The notes under the pieces were generated by a model. It was not told the origin of the DNA, did no database searches, and saw only the letters and a list, made by a program, of their open reading frames with translations. The position numbers and the translations under genes are program-made. DNA of 64,000 bases, from positions 694,122-758,121 of the forward strand of contig OX246743.1 in the NCBI GenBank assembly GCA_945910005.1. Reading direction: 5' to 3'. Positions 1 through 12,370 of this stretch are shown one piece after another. Every line of letters begins with the position of its first letter. The first letter of the stretch is position 1. Source of the DNA: Isoperla grammatica. Lineage: Eukaryota; Arthropoda; Insecta; Plecoptera; Perlodidae.

Positions 1-1230
1 AGCGGGGCAGGTTTGAATTGTCTACGCGGCCTTCAATGCAACCCTCGCAGCTGCCAGCCCCGCCTTTAGAGGGCAACGTACGGTTTATTCGTTTATTACG
101 TTATTTTTAGAAAGTGTCAGTCAGTCCAGAATGTGTTCATCCCTAATGTTTCGAACCAAAATACACAGTCGAAGAAATTGACCAAAACGACGGAATAACG
201 TGATCAAGAGTGCGAAGTGCAAAACATTTGAAGGCAGAGTTTGGAACACGGAACCGGACGGAACGGTGCACACGTCGGCAATGCGGTGACTGTTATGGAC
301 ATGGATTTAGTATCAAGAATCTGAATCAATTAAAGTAGTAGGCTAAGCATTGACTTGAGAGTGTACAACAATTCATTCATTTTCGAAAAAATAATTTTAG
401 ACTTGGACAGTTTGAAGTTTGAACACAGTTCGGCAGACGATTCCGTGTTACGCATGCGTGCAGACGGTGAAATACCTCAAACTTGTTTCGAACAAAATGT
501 GGAGACACTTTGCGTAACGATTATTTGTGTATTGGATGAAGTCTTGAGAGTCATTTGGTAAAGACAAGAGGGTAGTTATTCCTCGTGTGTCGCGAGCGCC
601 GTCAAGAAAGAGTACCTGGAAGCAAACAGCGTGTATACGGAGTACGGACCAAAACCGCCCAAGGGGAAGAAGCATTATAAAATTCGGTTTTGAATAGGGA
701 TTTGCGTAGTTAACAGATATATTTTCTTTCTCTTGCATAGACCAACTACACATACAGTTTTAGTAGGCTGGAAATGTTTTCTTTTTAGTTTTTACTACTC
801 GTAACCACCTTTTGTATATTATGCGGTATGCCTAAATATTTTTCAATGCTTGGAAATAAATAAAATACAAGCCCGATCTTTGCACTTTGCTGTTGTACAC
901 TGAAAAACAACACACGAACCAACCATGTTTGTAATTTACTGTACACGTATTAAAATACATTTCCGTACATTATTCTCAGTGAAGATGCGATGAGTGAGAG
1001 TAAGGGTTTGCTTTGACATGACACGAACTGTCGGACGGCGCTGGCTGCGGGGTTGTCGGGGCGAGCCGGCCTTGCCCCGCTGTGACGTCACGGCTAGTGA
1101 CGTCACAAAAACTTAAAACAGCCTTCCTGCCCAAACGGTTCCACCATTCTCAATAAAATTTGCGCTCGATTTTTTTTAATTTTTTGTCTGATTTATTGAA
1201 GGGCACATTTACCAAACCAAAAGTAGGGCT
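1..1230. other. Unique left flank, no gene recognised
   Basis: AT-rich single-copy-looking sequence. It contains only short open frames with no recognisable domain, a GC-rich patch at about 1035-1080, and two CRE octamers just after that patch. A possible promoter or first-exon region cannot be excluded. The boundary with the repeat array is near 1231, where sequence shared with the other Helitron-like copies begins abruptly. Confidence 0.5.
1083..1105. promoter_or_regulatory. Two full CRE palindromes (TGACGTCA)
   Basis: TGACGTCA occurs at 1083-1090 and again at 1098-1105, so the two centres are 15 bp apart, directly downstream of a GC-rich patch. TGACGTCA is the consensus full site for CREB/ATF-type bZIP factors in animals. 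A paired arrangement next to a GC-rich block is promoter-like, but no transcription start, TATA box or convincing downstream exon was found, so the function is inferred. Confidence 0.4.
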
Positions 1231-1423
1231 TTAAGTATATTATTTCTTGATATGTTGCTAATAAATGCACGAAATATTATTTAAATCCGTTCAGAAGTAT
1301 TCTTTAAAGAAATTAAAACCTTCAAGTTGATGGATTTCCGCATAATTTCATTCGACCGTGGTTTACTCAATAGGCTCTAATTCATAAACTATTGAACCTA
1401 TCAGTAAATGGAAAGTTCCATAA
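1231..1423 (-). mobile_element. Helitron-like copy 2, left piece
   Basis: This is the left piece of copy 2, which resumes at 2842. It starts abruptly inside the element (its CTAG-terminal part is missing) and runs to the point where copy 1 is inserted. The strand is given in Helitron orientation (TTAGATGAG end to CTAG end). Confidence 0.8.
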
Positions 1424-2841
1424 TTAGATGAGCGTAGCGAAGCGGAGTGAATCTCTCCATACAACTCGATCGGCGCTTTGTCTGTGTGTCTGTATGTATG
1501 TATGTATGTCTGTATGTGCGCTAAATTTTGTTCGTCGCGCACAGGTCAAACGGCTTGACGTATTCGGTTGAAATTTTCGGGCAACGTTTGTGACCATTAA
1601 ACTCGATGCTGTTAACATAACCAGCAAAATTCGTCAAAATGCCAACCTACAAAAAATAAATTACTGAAAAATAAAATTTGTTTATTTATTTAATTAAATG
1701 AAAACTTACAAACGGATTTTAATGATGTTTCACTAATAGATTATCATCAACAGTACCAACACTTGACAATAGTTTCAATATTGTAAATTCATCCGCCATG
1801 TTATAAAAAAATATTGTTTTTTTACGGTAATAATTTTTTCATTTTTACAGTGTTCCACCGATATCATTCGCATTTGCGGATCTTTGCAGTTAAATGCACA
1901 TAATAAACACAAAAATAGCGATTGCAATCATACCTTTCTCATTATTATTTGGAATCTCGATAGCTGTCATAAAAAGGCTACAATGACGTAAGATGCCAAC
2001 CTACAAAAAATGAATTAATGAAAAACAATTTTTTTTATTAATTTAATCTAATTAAAACTTACACACATATATTAATGATATTTTTTATGTAGGTCCACAT
2101 CAATAGTACCAACACTTGACAATAGTTTCAAAATTGTAGCTTCAACCGCCATGTTATAAACAAATATTGTTTATTTACGGCAGACATTTTCTTCATTTTT
2201 ACAGTGTTCCACCGATATGATTCGCATTTGCGGACCATTGAAGTTAGATGCACATAGTATGCTGCCGAAATGGCTTAGGCAGATAGACCTTTCTCATTAT
2301 GTATTTGGAATTTTGATAGCTATCATAGAATGGCTACAATGACGTGTTATATTTAATGACCATCACGGCAAACATGCAAATGTTAACAACGAACTTGGTC
2401 GACAAATTAAAATGCTTGTGCTATGATTTAAAAGCGGGTTATTGTATGATTAATTAATATTACATTTTAGATATAGTCTGTATCTACATTATGGAACTTT
2501 CCATACACTGATAGGTTAAATAGTTTATTAATTAGAGCCTATTGAGTAGACCACAGTCGAATGAAATTATGCGGAAATCCATCAACTTGAAGATTTTAAT
2601 TTCTTTAAAGAAAACTTCTTAACGGATTTAAATAATATTTCGTGAATTTATTAGCAACATATCAAAAAATAATATACTTAAGTTATAAGGTTGTAGCTTA
2701 ATCCGCCATCTTGTAAAAAAATCATATGTTTATTATAAAGGTATATTTTTTTTTAAAAGAGTAATATGATATGCAAATGATTTATTTGATTTGATACATT
2801 GAAATTAATCGCTCATCTGTCAACGCGGAGCGTTTTCCTAG
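1424..2841 (+). mobile_element. Helitron-like copy 1, full length, nested and reversed
   Basis: A complete 1418-bp element. It starts TTAGATGAGCG and ends CCTAG. The CTAG end is preceded by a hairpin (AACGC, loop GGA, GCGTT), and the motif AGATGAGCG at the start is repeated inverted (CGCTCATCT) just before the hairpin. A CTRR end with a hairpin just upstream, plus subterminal inverted repeats, is the known architecture of Helitrons and of Helentron/DINE-1-type elements. It carries two roughly 350-bp internal direct repeats and an ACAT/ACAG microsatellite near the start, and it has no Rep/helicase ORF, so it is non-autonomous. It is inserted in copy 2 between an A and a T: removing it restores the sequence seen in other copies. 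It is the only copy in this orientation. Confidence 0.85.
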
Positions 2842-3902
2842 TGTAGATACAGACTATATCTAAAATGTAATATTGTTTAATTATACAATAACTCGCATTT
2901 AAACTATAATAATAGCTTTTTAATTTGTCGACCAAGTTTGTTGTTATTTTCTGCATGTTTGCCGTGAAAGTCATAAAACATAACACGTCATTGTAGCCAT
3001 TCTATGATAGCTATCAAAATTCCAAATACATAGTGAGAAAGGTCTGACTTCGTAAGATATTTCTGCAGCATACTATGTGCATCTAACTTCAATGGTCCGC
3101 AAATGCGAATCATATCGGTGGAACACTGTAAAATTGAAGAAAATGTCTGCCGTAAATAAACAATATTTGTTTATAACATGGCGGTTAAAGCAACAATTTT
3201 GAAACTATTGTCGAGTGTTGGTAGTATTGATGTGGACCTACATATAAAAAATCATTAATATCTGTGTGTAAGTTTTAATTTAAATAAATAAATAACAAAA
3301 CACGTGTTTCAGTTGTTAATTTTTTGTAGGTTGGCATCTTATGTCATTGTAGCCATTTTATGACAGCTATCGAGATTCCAAATAATAATGCATAAGTATT
3401 GTTACGTACGCTATTTTTGGTGTATACTATGTGCATCTAATTGCAAAAGTCCGCAAATGCGAATCATATCGGCGGAACACTGTAAAAATTAAGAAATTAT
3501 TGTTGTAAATAAACAATATTTTTTTATAACATGGTGGATAAACGTAAAATTTTGAAATTATTGTCAATTGTTGGTGCGGTTTATGTAAACCTACATGATA
3601 AACATTATTTAAATCCGTTGGTAAGTTTTCATTTAATTAAATAAATAAACAAATTTTATTTTTCAGTTATTAATTTTTTGTAGGTTGGCATCTTGACGAA
3701 TTTTGCTGGTTATGTTAACAGCATCGAGTTTAGTAATCATAAATGTTGACCGAAAATTTCAGCCAAATACGTCAAGCCGTTTGACCTGTGCGCGACGAAC
3801 AAAATTTAGCGCACATACATACATACACACACACATACACACAGACAAAGCGCCGATCGAGTTGTGTGGAGAGATTCACTCCGCTTCGCTACGCTCATCT
3901 AA
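2842..3902 (-). mobile_element. Helitron-like copy 2, right piece
   Basis: Continues copy 2 from 1423 after the nested copy 1, through two internal repeats, the conserved block of about 200 bp and the ACAT/ACACAC microsatellite, to the terminal CATCTAA at 3902. Copy 3 follows with no spacer. About 1254 bp in total; truncated at the CTAG end. Confidence 0.85.
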
Positions 3903-5321
3903 CTAGGAAAACGCTCCGCGTTGCCAGATGAGCGAGTTGGTTCAATGTTTTAAAGCAAACAAATCTTTTGAATATCATATTTCTCTTTAAAAAAAAAAAA
4001 ATACCTTTATAATAAACATATGATTTTTTTTACAAGATGGCGGATATAGTTACAACCTTATAACTTAAGTATATTATTTCTTGATATGTTGCTAATAAAT
4101 GCACAAAAGATTATTTAAATCCGTTAAGAAGTTTTCTTTAAGAAATTAAAACCTTCAAGGTGATGGATTTCCGCATAATTTCATTCGACCGTGGTCTACT
4201 CAATAGGCTCTAATTCATAAACTATTAAACATATCAGTGTAAAGAAAGTTCCATAATGTAGATACAGACTAAATCTTAAATGTAATATTGTTTAATCATA
4301 CAATAACTCGCATTTAAACTATAATAATAGCTTTTTAAATTGTGGACAAAGTTTGTTGTTATTTTCTGCATGTTTGCCGTGAAAGTCATAAAACATAACA
4401 CGTCATTGTAGCCATCCTATGATAGCTATCAAAATTCCAAATACAAAGTGAGAAAGGTCTGACTGCGTAAGCCATTTCGGCAGCATACTATGTGCATCTA
4501 ACTTCAATGGTCCGCAAATGCGAATCATATCGGTGGAACACTGTAAAAATGAAGAAATACATAGCCGTAAATAAACAATATTTTTTTATAACATGGCGGT
4601 TATAGCTACAATTTTGAAACTATTGTCAAGTGTTGGAACTATTAATGTGGACCTACATATAAAAAATCATTAATATCCGTGTGTAACTTTTAATTAGATT
4701 AAATTAATAAAAAAACATGTCTTTCAGTTGTTAATTTTTTGTAGGTTGGCATCTTACGTCATTATAGCCTTTTTATGACAGCTATCGAGATTCCAAATAA
4801 TAATGAGAAAGGTATGATTGCGTACGATTTTTTTGTGTTTACTATGTGCATCTTATTGCAAAGATCCGCAAATGCGAATGATATCGGTGGAACACTGTAA
4901 AAATGAAAAAATTATTACCGTAAAGAAACAATATTTTTTTATAACATGGTGGATGAACTTACAATTTTGACACTTTTGTCAACTGTTGGTACCGTTAATG
5001 TTAATCTACAAGTGAATTATCATTAAAATCCGTTGGTAAGTTTTCATTTAAATTAATAAATAAACAATTTGTATTTTTTAGTAATTAATTTTTTGAAGGT
5101 TGGCATCTTGACGAATTTTGCTGGTTATGTTAACAGCATCGAGTTAAGTGGTCACAAATGTTGCCCGAAAATTTCAGCCAAATACGTCAAGCCGTTTGAC
5201 CTGTGCGCGACGAACAAAATTTAGCGCACATACAGACATACATACAGACATACAGACACACAGACAAAGCGCCGATCGAGTTGTATGGAGAGATTCACTC
5301 CGCTTCGCTACGCTCATCTAA
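3903..5321 (-). mobile_element. Helitron-like copy 3, full length
   Basis: A full 1419-bp element on the minus strand with CTAG terminus at 3903 and TTAGATGAG terminus at 5321. It abuts copies 2 and 4 directly. The CTAG-proximal 100 bp is of the type shared with copies 6 and 11 (starting GCGAGTTGGTTCAATG after the hairpin region). The internal direct repeats start near 4401 and 4757. Confidence 0.85.
4401..5106. repeat. Two internal direct repeats of about 350 bp (copy 3 shown)
   Basis: In copy 3 a segment beginning CGTCATTGTAGCC recurs after 356 bp (4401 and 4757), and a third, short partial start (GGTTGGCATCTTGACG) follows near 5100. The two units are clearly diverged but share blocks such as TATGTGCATCTAA and GTCCGCAAATGCGAA, and each ends in a GTAGGTTGGCATCT motif. 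The same two-unit structure is in every full copy; copy 10 has only one unit, which explains its shorter length. Confidence 0.8.
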
Positions 5322-6724
5322 CTAGGAAAACGCTCCGCGTTGCCAGATGAGCGATTTTTTAAAAGTAAATCAAACATATCATTTGCATATCATATTACTC
5401 TTACAACAACACAAATACCTTTATAATGTACACATGATTTTTCAAAAAGATGGTGGTTCAAGTTACAACCTTAGAATTTGTGTATATTATTTGTCTATAT
5501 GTTGTTAATAACTGCACGAAATATTATTAAAATCCGTCAAGAATTAAAACCTTCAAGTTCATTTCAATGGATTTCCGCATAATTTCATTCGACCGTGGTC
5601 TACTCAATCGGCTCTAAGTCATAAACTATTAAACCTATCAGTGTATGGAAAGTTCCATAATGTAGATACAGACTATATCTAGCATGCAATATTACTTTAT
5701 CATACAGTTACTCGCATTTAAACTATAATAAAAGCTTTTTAAATTGTCGACCAAGTTTGTTGTTAACATTTGCATGTTTGCCGTGAAAGTCATAAAACAT
5801 AACACGTCATTGTAGCCATTCTATGATAGCTAACAAAATTCCAAATACATAGTGAGAAAGGTCTGACTGCGTAAGCCATTTCGGCAGCATACTATGTGCA
5901 TCTAACTTTAACGGTCCGCAAATGCGAAGCATATCGGTGGAACACTGTAAAAACGAAAAAAAGTACTGCCGTAAATAAACAATATTTGTTTATAACATGG
6001 CGGTTAAAACTACAATTTTGAAACTGTTATCAAGTGTTGGTACTATTGATGTGGACCGACATATAAAAAATCATTAATATCCGTGTGTAAGTTTTAATTA
6101 AAATAAATAAATAACAAAACACGTGTACAGTTGTTAATTTTTTGTAGGTTGGCATCTAATGTCATTGTAGCCATTCTATGACAGCTATCGAAATTCCAAA
6201 TAATAGTGCAGAGGAATTGTTACGTACGCTATTTTTGGTGTATACTATGTGCATCTAATTGCAAAAGTCCGCAAATGCGAATCATATGGGCGGAACACTG
6301 TACAAATGAAGAAATTATTGTTGTAAATAAACAATAATTTTTAATAACATGGCGGATAAACGTACAATTTTGAAATTATTGTCAATTGTTGGTACTGTTG
6401 ATATACACCTACATGTGAAACATTATTTAAATCCGTTTGTAAGTTTTCATTTTTTTAAATAAATAAACAAATTATATTTTTCAGTTATTAATTTTTTGTA
6501 GGTTGGCATCTTGACGAATTTTGCTGGTTATGTTAACAGCATCGAGTTTAGTAGTCACAAACGTTGACAGAAATTTTCAGCCAAATACGTCAAGCCGTTT
6601 GACCTGTGCGCGACGAACAAAATTTAGCGCACATACAGACATACATACATACATACAGACACACAGACAAAGCGCCAATCGAGTTGTATGGAGAGATTCA
6701 CTCCGCTTCGCTACGCTCATCTAA
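5322..6724 (-). mobile_element. Helitron-like copy 4, full length
   Basis: A 1403-bp element with the CTAG end at 5322 joined directly to copy 3. The left-end type matches copies 7 and 13 (TTAGAATTTGTGTA and TAACTGCACG variants). The TTAGATGAG end at 6724 adjoins truncated copy 5. A point change puts a stop in the conserved 67-codon open stretch that most other copies keep. Confidence 0.85.
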
Positions 6725-7985
6725 TTATTTCTTTATATGTTGCTAATAAATGCACGAAATATTATTCAAATCCGTTAAGAAGTTTTCTTTAAAGAAATTA
6801 AAACCTTCAAGTTGATGGATTGCCGCATAATTTCATTCGACCGTGGTCTACTCAATAGGCTCTTATTCATAAACTATTAAACCTATCAGTGTATGGAAAG
6901 TTCCATAATGTAGATACAGACTATATCTAAAATATAATATTAATTAATCATTCAATAACCCGCTTTTAAGTCATAATAAAAGCTTTTTAATTTGTCGACC
7001 AAGTTCGTTGTTAACATTTGCATGTTTGCCGTGAGGGTAATTAAATATAACACGTCATTGTAGCCATTCTATGATAGCTATTAAAAATCCAAATACATAG
7101 TGAGAAAGGTCTGACTGCGTTAACCATTTCGGCAGCATACTATGTGCATCTAACTTCAACAGTCCGCAAATGCGAATCATATCGGTGGAACACTGTAAAA
7201 ACAAAGAAAATTACTTCCGTAAATAAACAATATTTGTTTAAAACATGGCGGTTAAAGCTACAATTTTGAAACTTTTGCAGTGTGTTGGTACTATTGATGT
7301 GGACTCACATATAAAAAATTATTTATATCGGTCTGTAAGTTTTAATTTAATTAAATAAATAACAAAAAATGTGTTTCAGTTGTTAATTTTTTGTAGGTTG
7401 GCATCTTATGTCATTGTAGTCATTTTATGACAGCTATCGAGATTCCAAATAATTGTGCATAGGAATTGTTACGTACGCTATTTTGAGTGTATACTATGTG
7501 CATCTAATTGCAAAAGTCCGCAAATGCGAATCATATCGGCGGAACACTGTAAAAATGAAGAAATGATTGTTGTAAATAAACAATATTTTTTTATAACATG
7601 GCGGATAAACGTACAATTTTGACATTATTGTCAATAGTTGCTACTGTTGATATAAACCTACATGAGAAACATTATTTAAATCCGTTTGTAACTTTTTATT
7701 TAATTAAATAAATAAACAATTTTTGTTTTTCAGTAATTCATTTTTTGTAGGTTGGCATCTTGACGAATTTTGCTGGTTATGTTAACAGCATCGAGTTTAG
7801 TGGTCACGAACGTTGCCCGAAAATTTCAGCCAAATACGTCAAGCCGTTTGACCTGTGCGCGACGAACAAAATTTAGCGCACATACATACATACAGACATA
7901 CATACATACATACATACGTACACACAGACAAAGCGCCGATCGAGTTGTATGGAAAGATTCACTTCGCTTCGCTACGCTCATCTAA
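6725..7985 (-). mobile_element. Helitron-like copy 5, truncated at CTAG end
   Basis: 1261 bp. The CTAG-terminal segment (about 150 bp) is missing; the remaining sequence starts at TTATTTCTTTATATG, within about 10 bp of the internal point where copy 2 also starts. It ends with the complete TTAGATGAG terminus at 7985. Confidence 0.8.
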
Positions 7986-9421
7986 CTAGGAAAACGCTCC
8001 GCGTTGCCAGATGAGCGAGTTGGTTCAATGTTTTAAAGCAAACACATCTTTTGAATATCATATTTCTCTAAAAAAAAAAAAAAACGTAATAATAAACATA
8101 TGATTTTTTTACAAAATGGCGGAGCAAGTAACAACCTTATTACTTGTGTATATTATTTCTCGATATGTTTCTAAGAAATGCACGAAATATTATTTAAATC
8201 CGTTAAGATGTTTTCTTTAAATAAATTAAAACCTTTAAGTTGATTTTTCAATGGATTTCCGCATAATTTAATTCGACCATGGTCTACTCAATAGGCTCTC
8301 ATTCATAAACTATTAAACCTATCAGTGTATGGAAAGTTCCATAATGTAGATATAGACTATATGTAAAATGTATTATTGTTTTATCATACAAAAACCCGCT
8401 TTTAAATTATAATAAAAGCTTTTTTATTTGTCTACAAAGTTCGTTGTTAACATTTGCATTTTTGCCGTGAAAGTCATAAAACATAACACGCCATTGTAGC
8501 CATTCTATGACAGCTATCAAAATTCCAAATACATAGTGAGAAAGGTCTGACTCCCTACGCCATTTCTGCAGCATACTATGTGCATCTAACTTCAATGGTC
8601 CGCAAATGCGAATCATATCGGTGGAACACTGTAAAAATGAAGAAAATGTCTGCCGTAAATAAACAATATTTGTTTATAACATGGCGGTTAAAGCAACAAT
8701 TTTGAAACTAATGTCGAGTGTTGGTAGTATTGATGTGGACCTACATATGAAAAATCATAAATATCCGTTCGTAAGTTTTAATTTAAATAAATAACTAACA
8801 AAATACGTGTTTCAGTTGTTAATTTTTTGTAGGTTGGCATCTTATGTCATTGTTGCCATTTTATGACAGCTATCGAGATTCCAAATAATAGTGCATAGGT
8901 ATGGTTCCGTACGCTATTTTTGGTGTATACTATGTGCATCTAATAGCAAAAGTCCGCAAATGCGAACCATATCGGCGGAACACTGTACAAATGAAGAAAT
9001 TATTGTTGTAAATAAACAATATTTTTTTATAACATGGCGGATAAACTTACAATTGTGAAACTTTTGTTTAATGTTGGTACCGTTAATGTGAATGTTCAAG
9101 TGAAAAGTTATTTCAATCCGTTTGTAAGTTTTCATTTAATTAAATAAATAAACAATTTTTGTTTTTCAGTAATTAATTTTTGGTAGGTTGGCATCTTAAC
9201 GAATTTTGCTGGTTATGTTAACAGCATCGAGTTTAGTGGTCACAAACGTTGCCCGAAAATTTCAGGCAAATACGTCAAGCCGTTTGACCTGTGCGCGACG
9301 AACAAAATTTAGCGCACATACAGACATACAGACGGACATACATACACACAGACAGACACACAGACAAAGCGCCGATCGAGTTGTATGGAAAGATTCACTC
9401 CGCTTCGCTACGCTCATCTAA
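7986..9421 (-). mobile_element. Helitron-like copy 6, full length
   Basis: 1436 bp with both termini, directly joined to copies 5 and 7. Nearly identical to copy 11 over the first internal repeat, which suggests a recent common source or gene conversion between them. Confidence 0.85.
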
Positions 9422-10854
9422 CTAGGAAAACGCTCCGCGTTGCCAGATGAGCGAGTTTTTTTTTAAGTAAATCAAACATATCATTTGCATATCATATTAC
9501 TCTTACAAAAATAAATACCTTTATAATGTACACATGATTTTTTAAAAAGATAGTGGTTCAAACTACAACCTTAGAATTTGTGTATATTATTTGGCGATAT
9601 GTTGCTAATAACTGCACGAAATATTATTTTAATCCGTCAAGAAGTTTTCTTTAAATAAATTAAAACCTTTAAATTGATTTTTCAATGTAATTCCGCATAA
9701 TCTAATTCAACTGTGATCTACTCAAAAGGCCCTAATTCATAAACTATTAAACCTATCAGTGTATGGAAAGTTCCATAATGTAGATACAGACTATATTTAA
9801 AATGTAATATTGTTTAATCATACAATTACCGCATTTAAATGATAATAAAAGCTTTTTTATTTGTCTACAAAGTTCGTTGTTAACATTTGCATTTTTGCCG
9901 TGAAAGTCATAAAACATAACACGCCATTGTAGCCATTCTATGATAGCTATCAAAATTCCAAATAAATAGTGAGAAAGGTCTGACTCCCTACGCCATTCCT
10001 GCAGCATACTATGTGCACCTAACTTCAATGTTCCGCAAATGCGAATCATATCGGTGGAACACTGTAAAAATGAAGAAAATGTCTGCCGTAAATAAACAAT
10101 ATTTGTTTATAACATGGCGGTTGAAGCAACACTTTTGAAACTAATGTCGAATGTTGGTAGTATTAATGTGGAACTACATATGAAAAATCATTAATATCCG
10201 TGTGTAAGTTTTAAGTTAAATAAATAAATAACAAAACACGTGTTTCAGTTGTTAATTTTTTGTAGGTTGGCATCTAATGTCATTGTAGCCATTTTATGAC
10301 AGCTATCGAGATTCCAAATAATAGTGCATAGGTATTGTTACAGACGCTATTTTTGGTGTATACTATGTGCATCTAATTGCAAAAGTCCGCAAATGCGAAT
10401 CATATCGGCGGAACACTGTAAAAATGAAGAAATTATTGTTGTAAATAAACAATATTTTTTTATAACATGGCGTATAAACGTACAATTTTGAAACTATTGT
10501 CAATTGTTGGTACGGTTTATATAAACCTACATGAGAAACATTATTTAAATCCGTTGGTAAGTTTTCATTTAATTAAATAAATAAACAAATTTTATTTTGC
10601 AGTAATTAATTTTTTGTAGGTTGGCATCTTGACGAATTTTGCTGATTATGTTAACAGCATCGAGTTTAGTGGTCACAAATGTTGACCGAAATTTTCAGCC
10701 AAATACGTCAAGCCGTTTGACCTGTGCGCGACGAACAAAATTTAGCGCACATACAGACATACAGACATACATACATACATACATACATACACACAGACAA
10801 AGCGCCGATCGAGTTGTATGGAAAGATTCACTCCGCTACGCTACGCTCATCTAA
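9422..10854 (-). mobile_element. Helitron-like copy 7, full length
   Basis: 1433 bp with both termini, directly joined to copy 6 and to the split copy 10. Left end of the copy 4/13 type; the first internal repeat is closest to that of copies 6 and 11, so the copy is a mosaic. Confidence 0.85.
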
Positions 10855-10941
10855 CTAGGAAAACGCTCCGCGTTGCCAGATGAGCGATTTTTTTTTTTTA
10901 GTAAATCAAATTAATATTTTGCATATCATACACCACTTAAA
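10855..10941 (-). mobile_element. Helitron-like copy 10, left 87-bp piece
   Basis: Starts with the full CTAG terminus and breaks at CTTAAA where copy 8 begins. The missing remainder is found 2849 bp away at 13791: the two edges line up with an unbroken copy such as copy 12 with neither gap nor overlap, which identifies copies 8 and 9 as a later insertion. Confidence 0.75.
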
Positions 10942-12365
10942 CTAGGAAAACGCTCCGCGTTGACAGATGAGCGTTTTTTTTATGTATCAAATTAAATTAA
11001 TCATTTGCATATCATATATTACTCTTTAAAAAAAAAATACCTTTATAATAAACATATGATTTTTTTTCAAGATGGCGGATCAAGTTACAACCTTATTACT
11101 TTAGTATATTATTTCTTGATATGTTGCTAATAAATGCACGTAATATTATTTAAATCCGTTAAGAAGTTTTCTTTAAAGAAATTAAAACCTTCAAGTTGAT
11201 GGATTTCCACATAATTTCTTTCGACCGTGGTCTACTCAATAGGCTCTAATTCATAAACTATTAAACCTATCAGTGTTTAAAAAGTTCCATAATGTAGATA
11301 CAGACTATATCTAAAATGAAATTTTGTTTAATTATACAATAACTCGCATTTAAACTATAATAATAGCTTTTTAAATTGTCGACCAAGTTTGTTGTTATTT
11401 TCTGCATGTTTGCCGTGAAAGTCATAAAACATAACACGTCATTGTAGCCATTCTATGATAGCTATCAAAATTCCAAATACATTGTGAGAAAGGTCTGACT
11501 GCTTAAACCATTTCGGCAGCATACTATGTGCATCTAACTTCAATGGTCCGCAAATGCGAATCATATCGGTGGAACACTGTAAAAACGAAGACAGATATAG
11601 CTGAAAATAAACAATATTTTTTTACAACATGGCGGTTAAAGCTGCAATTTTGAAACTGTGGTCAAGTGTTGATACTATTAATGCGACCTTACAAATAAAA
11701 AAATATTTATATCGGAGTGTAAGTTTTAATTTAATAAAATAAATAACAAAACATGTGTTTCAGTTGTTAATTTTTTGTAGGTTGGCATCTTACGTCATTG
11801 TAGCCATTCTATGACATTTATCGAAATTCCAAAGTAAACCGAGAAAGGTATCATTGCGTACGCTATTTTTGTGTTAACTATGTGCATCTTACTGCAAAGA
11901 TCCGCAAATGCGAACAATATCGGTGGAACACTGTAAAAATGAAGAAATTATTGTTGTAAATAAACAATATTTTTTAATGATATGACGGGTAAACTTACAA
12001 TTTTGAAACTATTTTCAAGTGTTAAGATTATTGATGTTAACCTACAAGTGAAACATAAGTAAAATCTGTGCTTTAGTTTTAATTTAATTAAATAAATAAA
12101 CAAATTTTGTTTTTCAGAAATTAATTTTTTGTAGGTTGGCATCTTGACGAATTTTGCTGGTTATGTTAACAGCATCGAGTTTAGTGGTCACAAATTTTGA
12201 CCGAAAATTTCAGCCAAATACGTCAAGCCGTTTGACCTGTGCGCGACGAACAAAATTTAGCGCACATACATACAGACATACATACATACAGACATACATA
12301 CACACAGACAAAGCGCCGATCGAGTTGTATGGAAAGATTCACTCCGCTTCGCTACGCTCATCTAA
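10942..12365 (-). mobile_element. Helitron-like copy 8, full length
   Basis: 1424 bp, both termini intact, inserted in copy 10. Followed by 5 bp (AAATA) and then copy 9. Confidence 0.85.
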
Positions 12366-12370
12366 AAATA

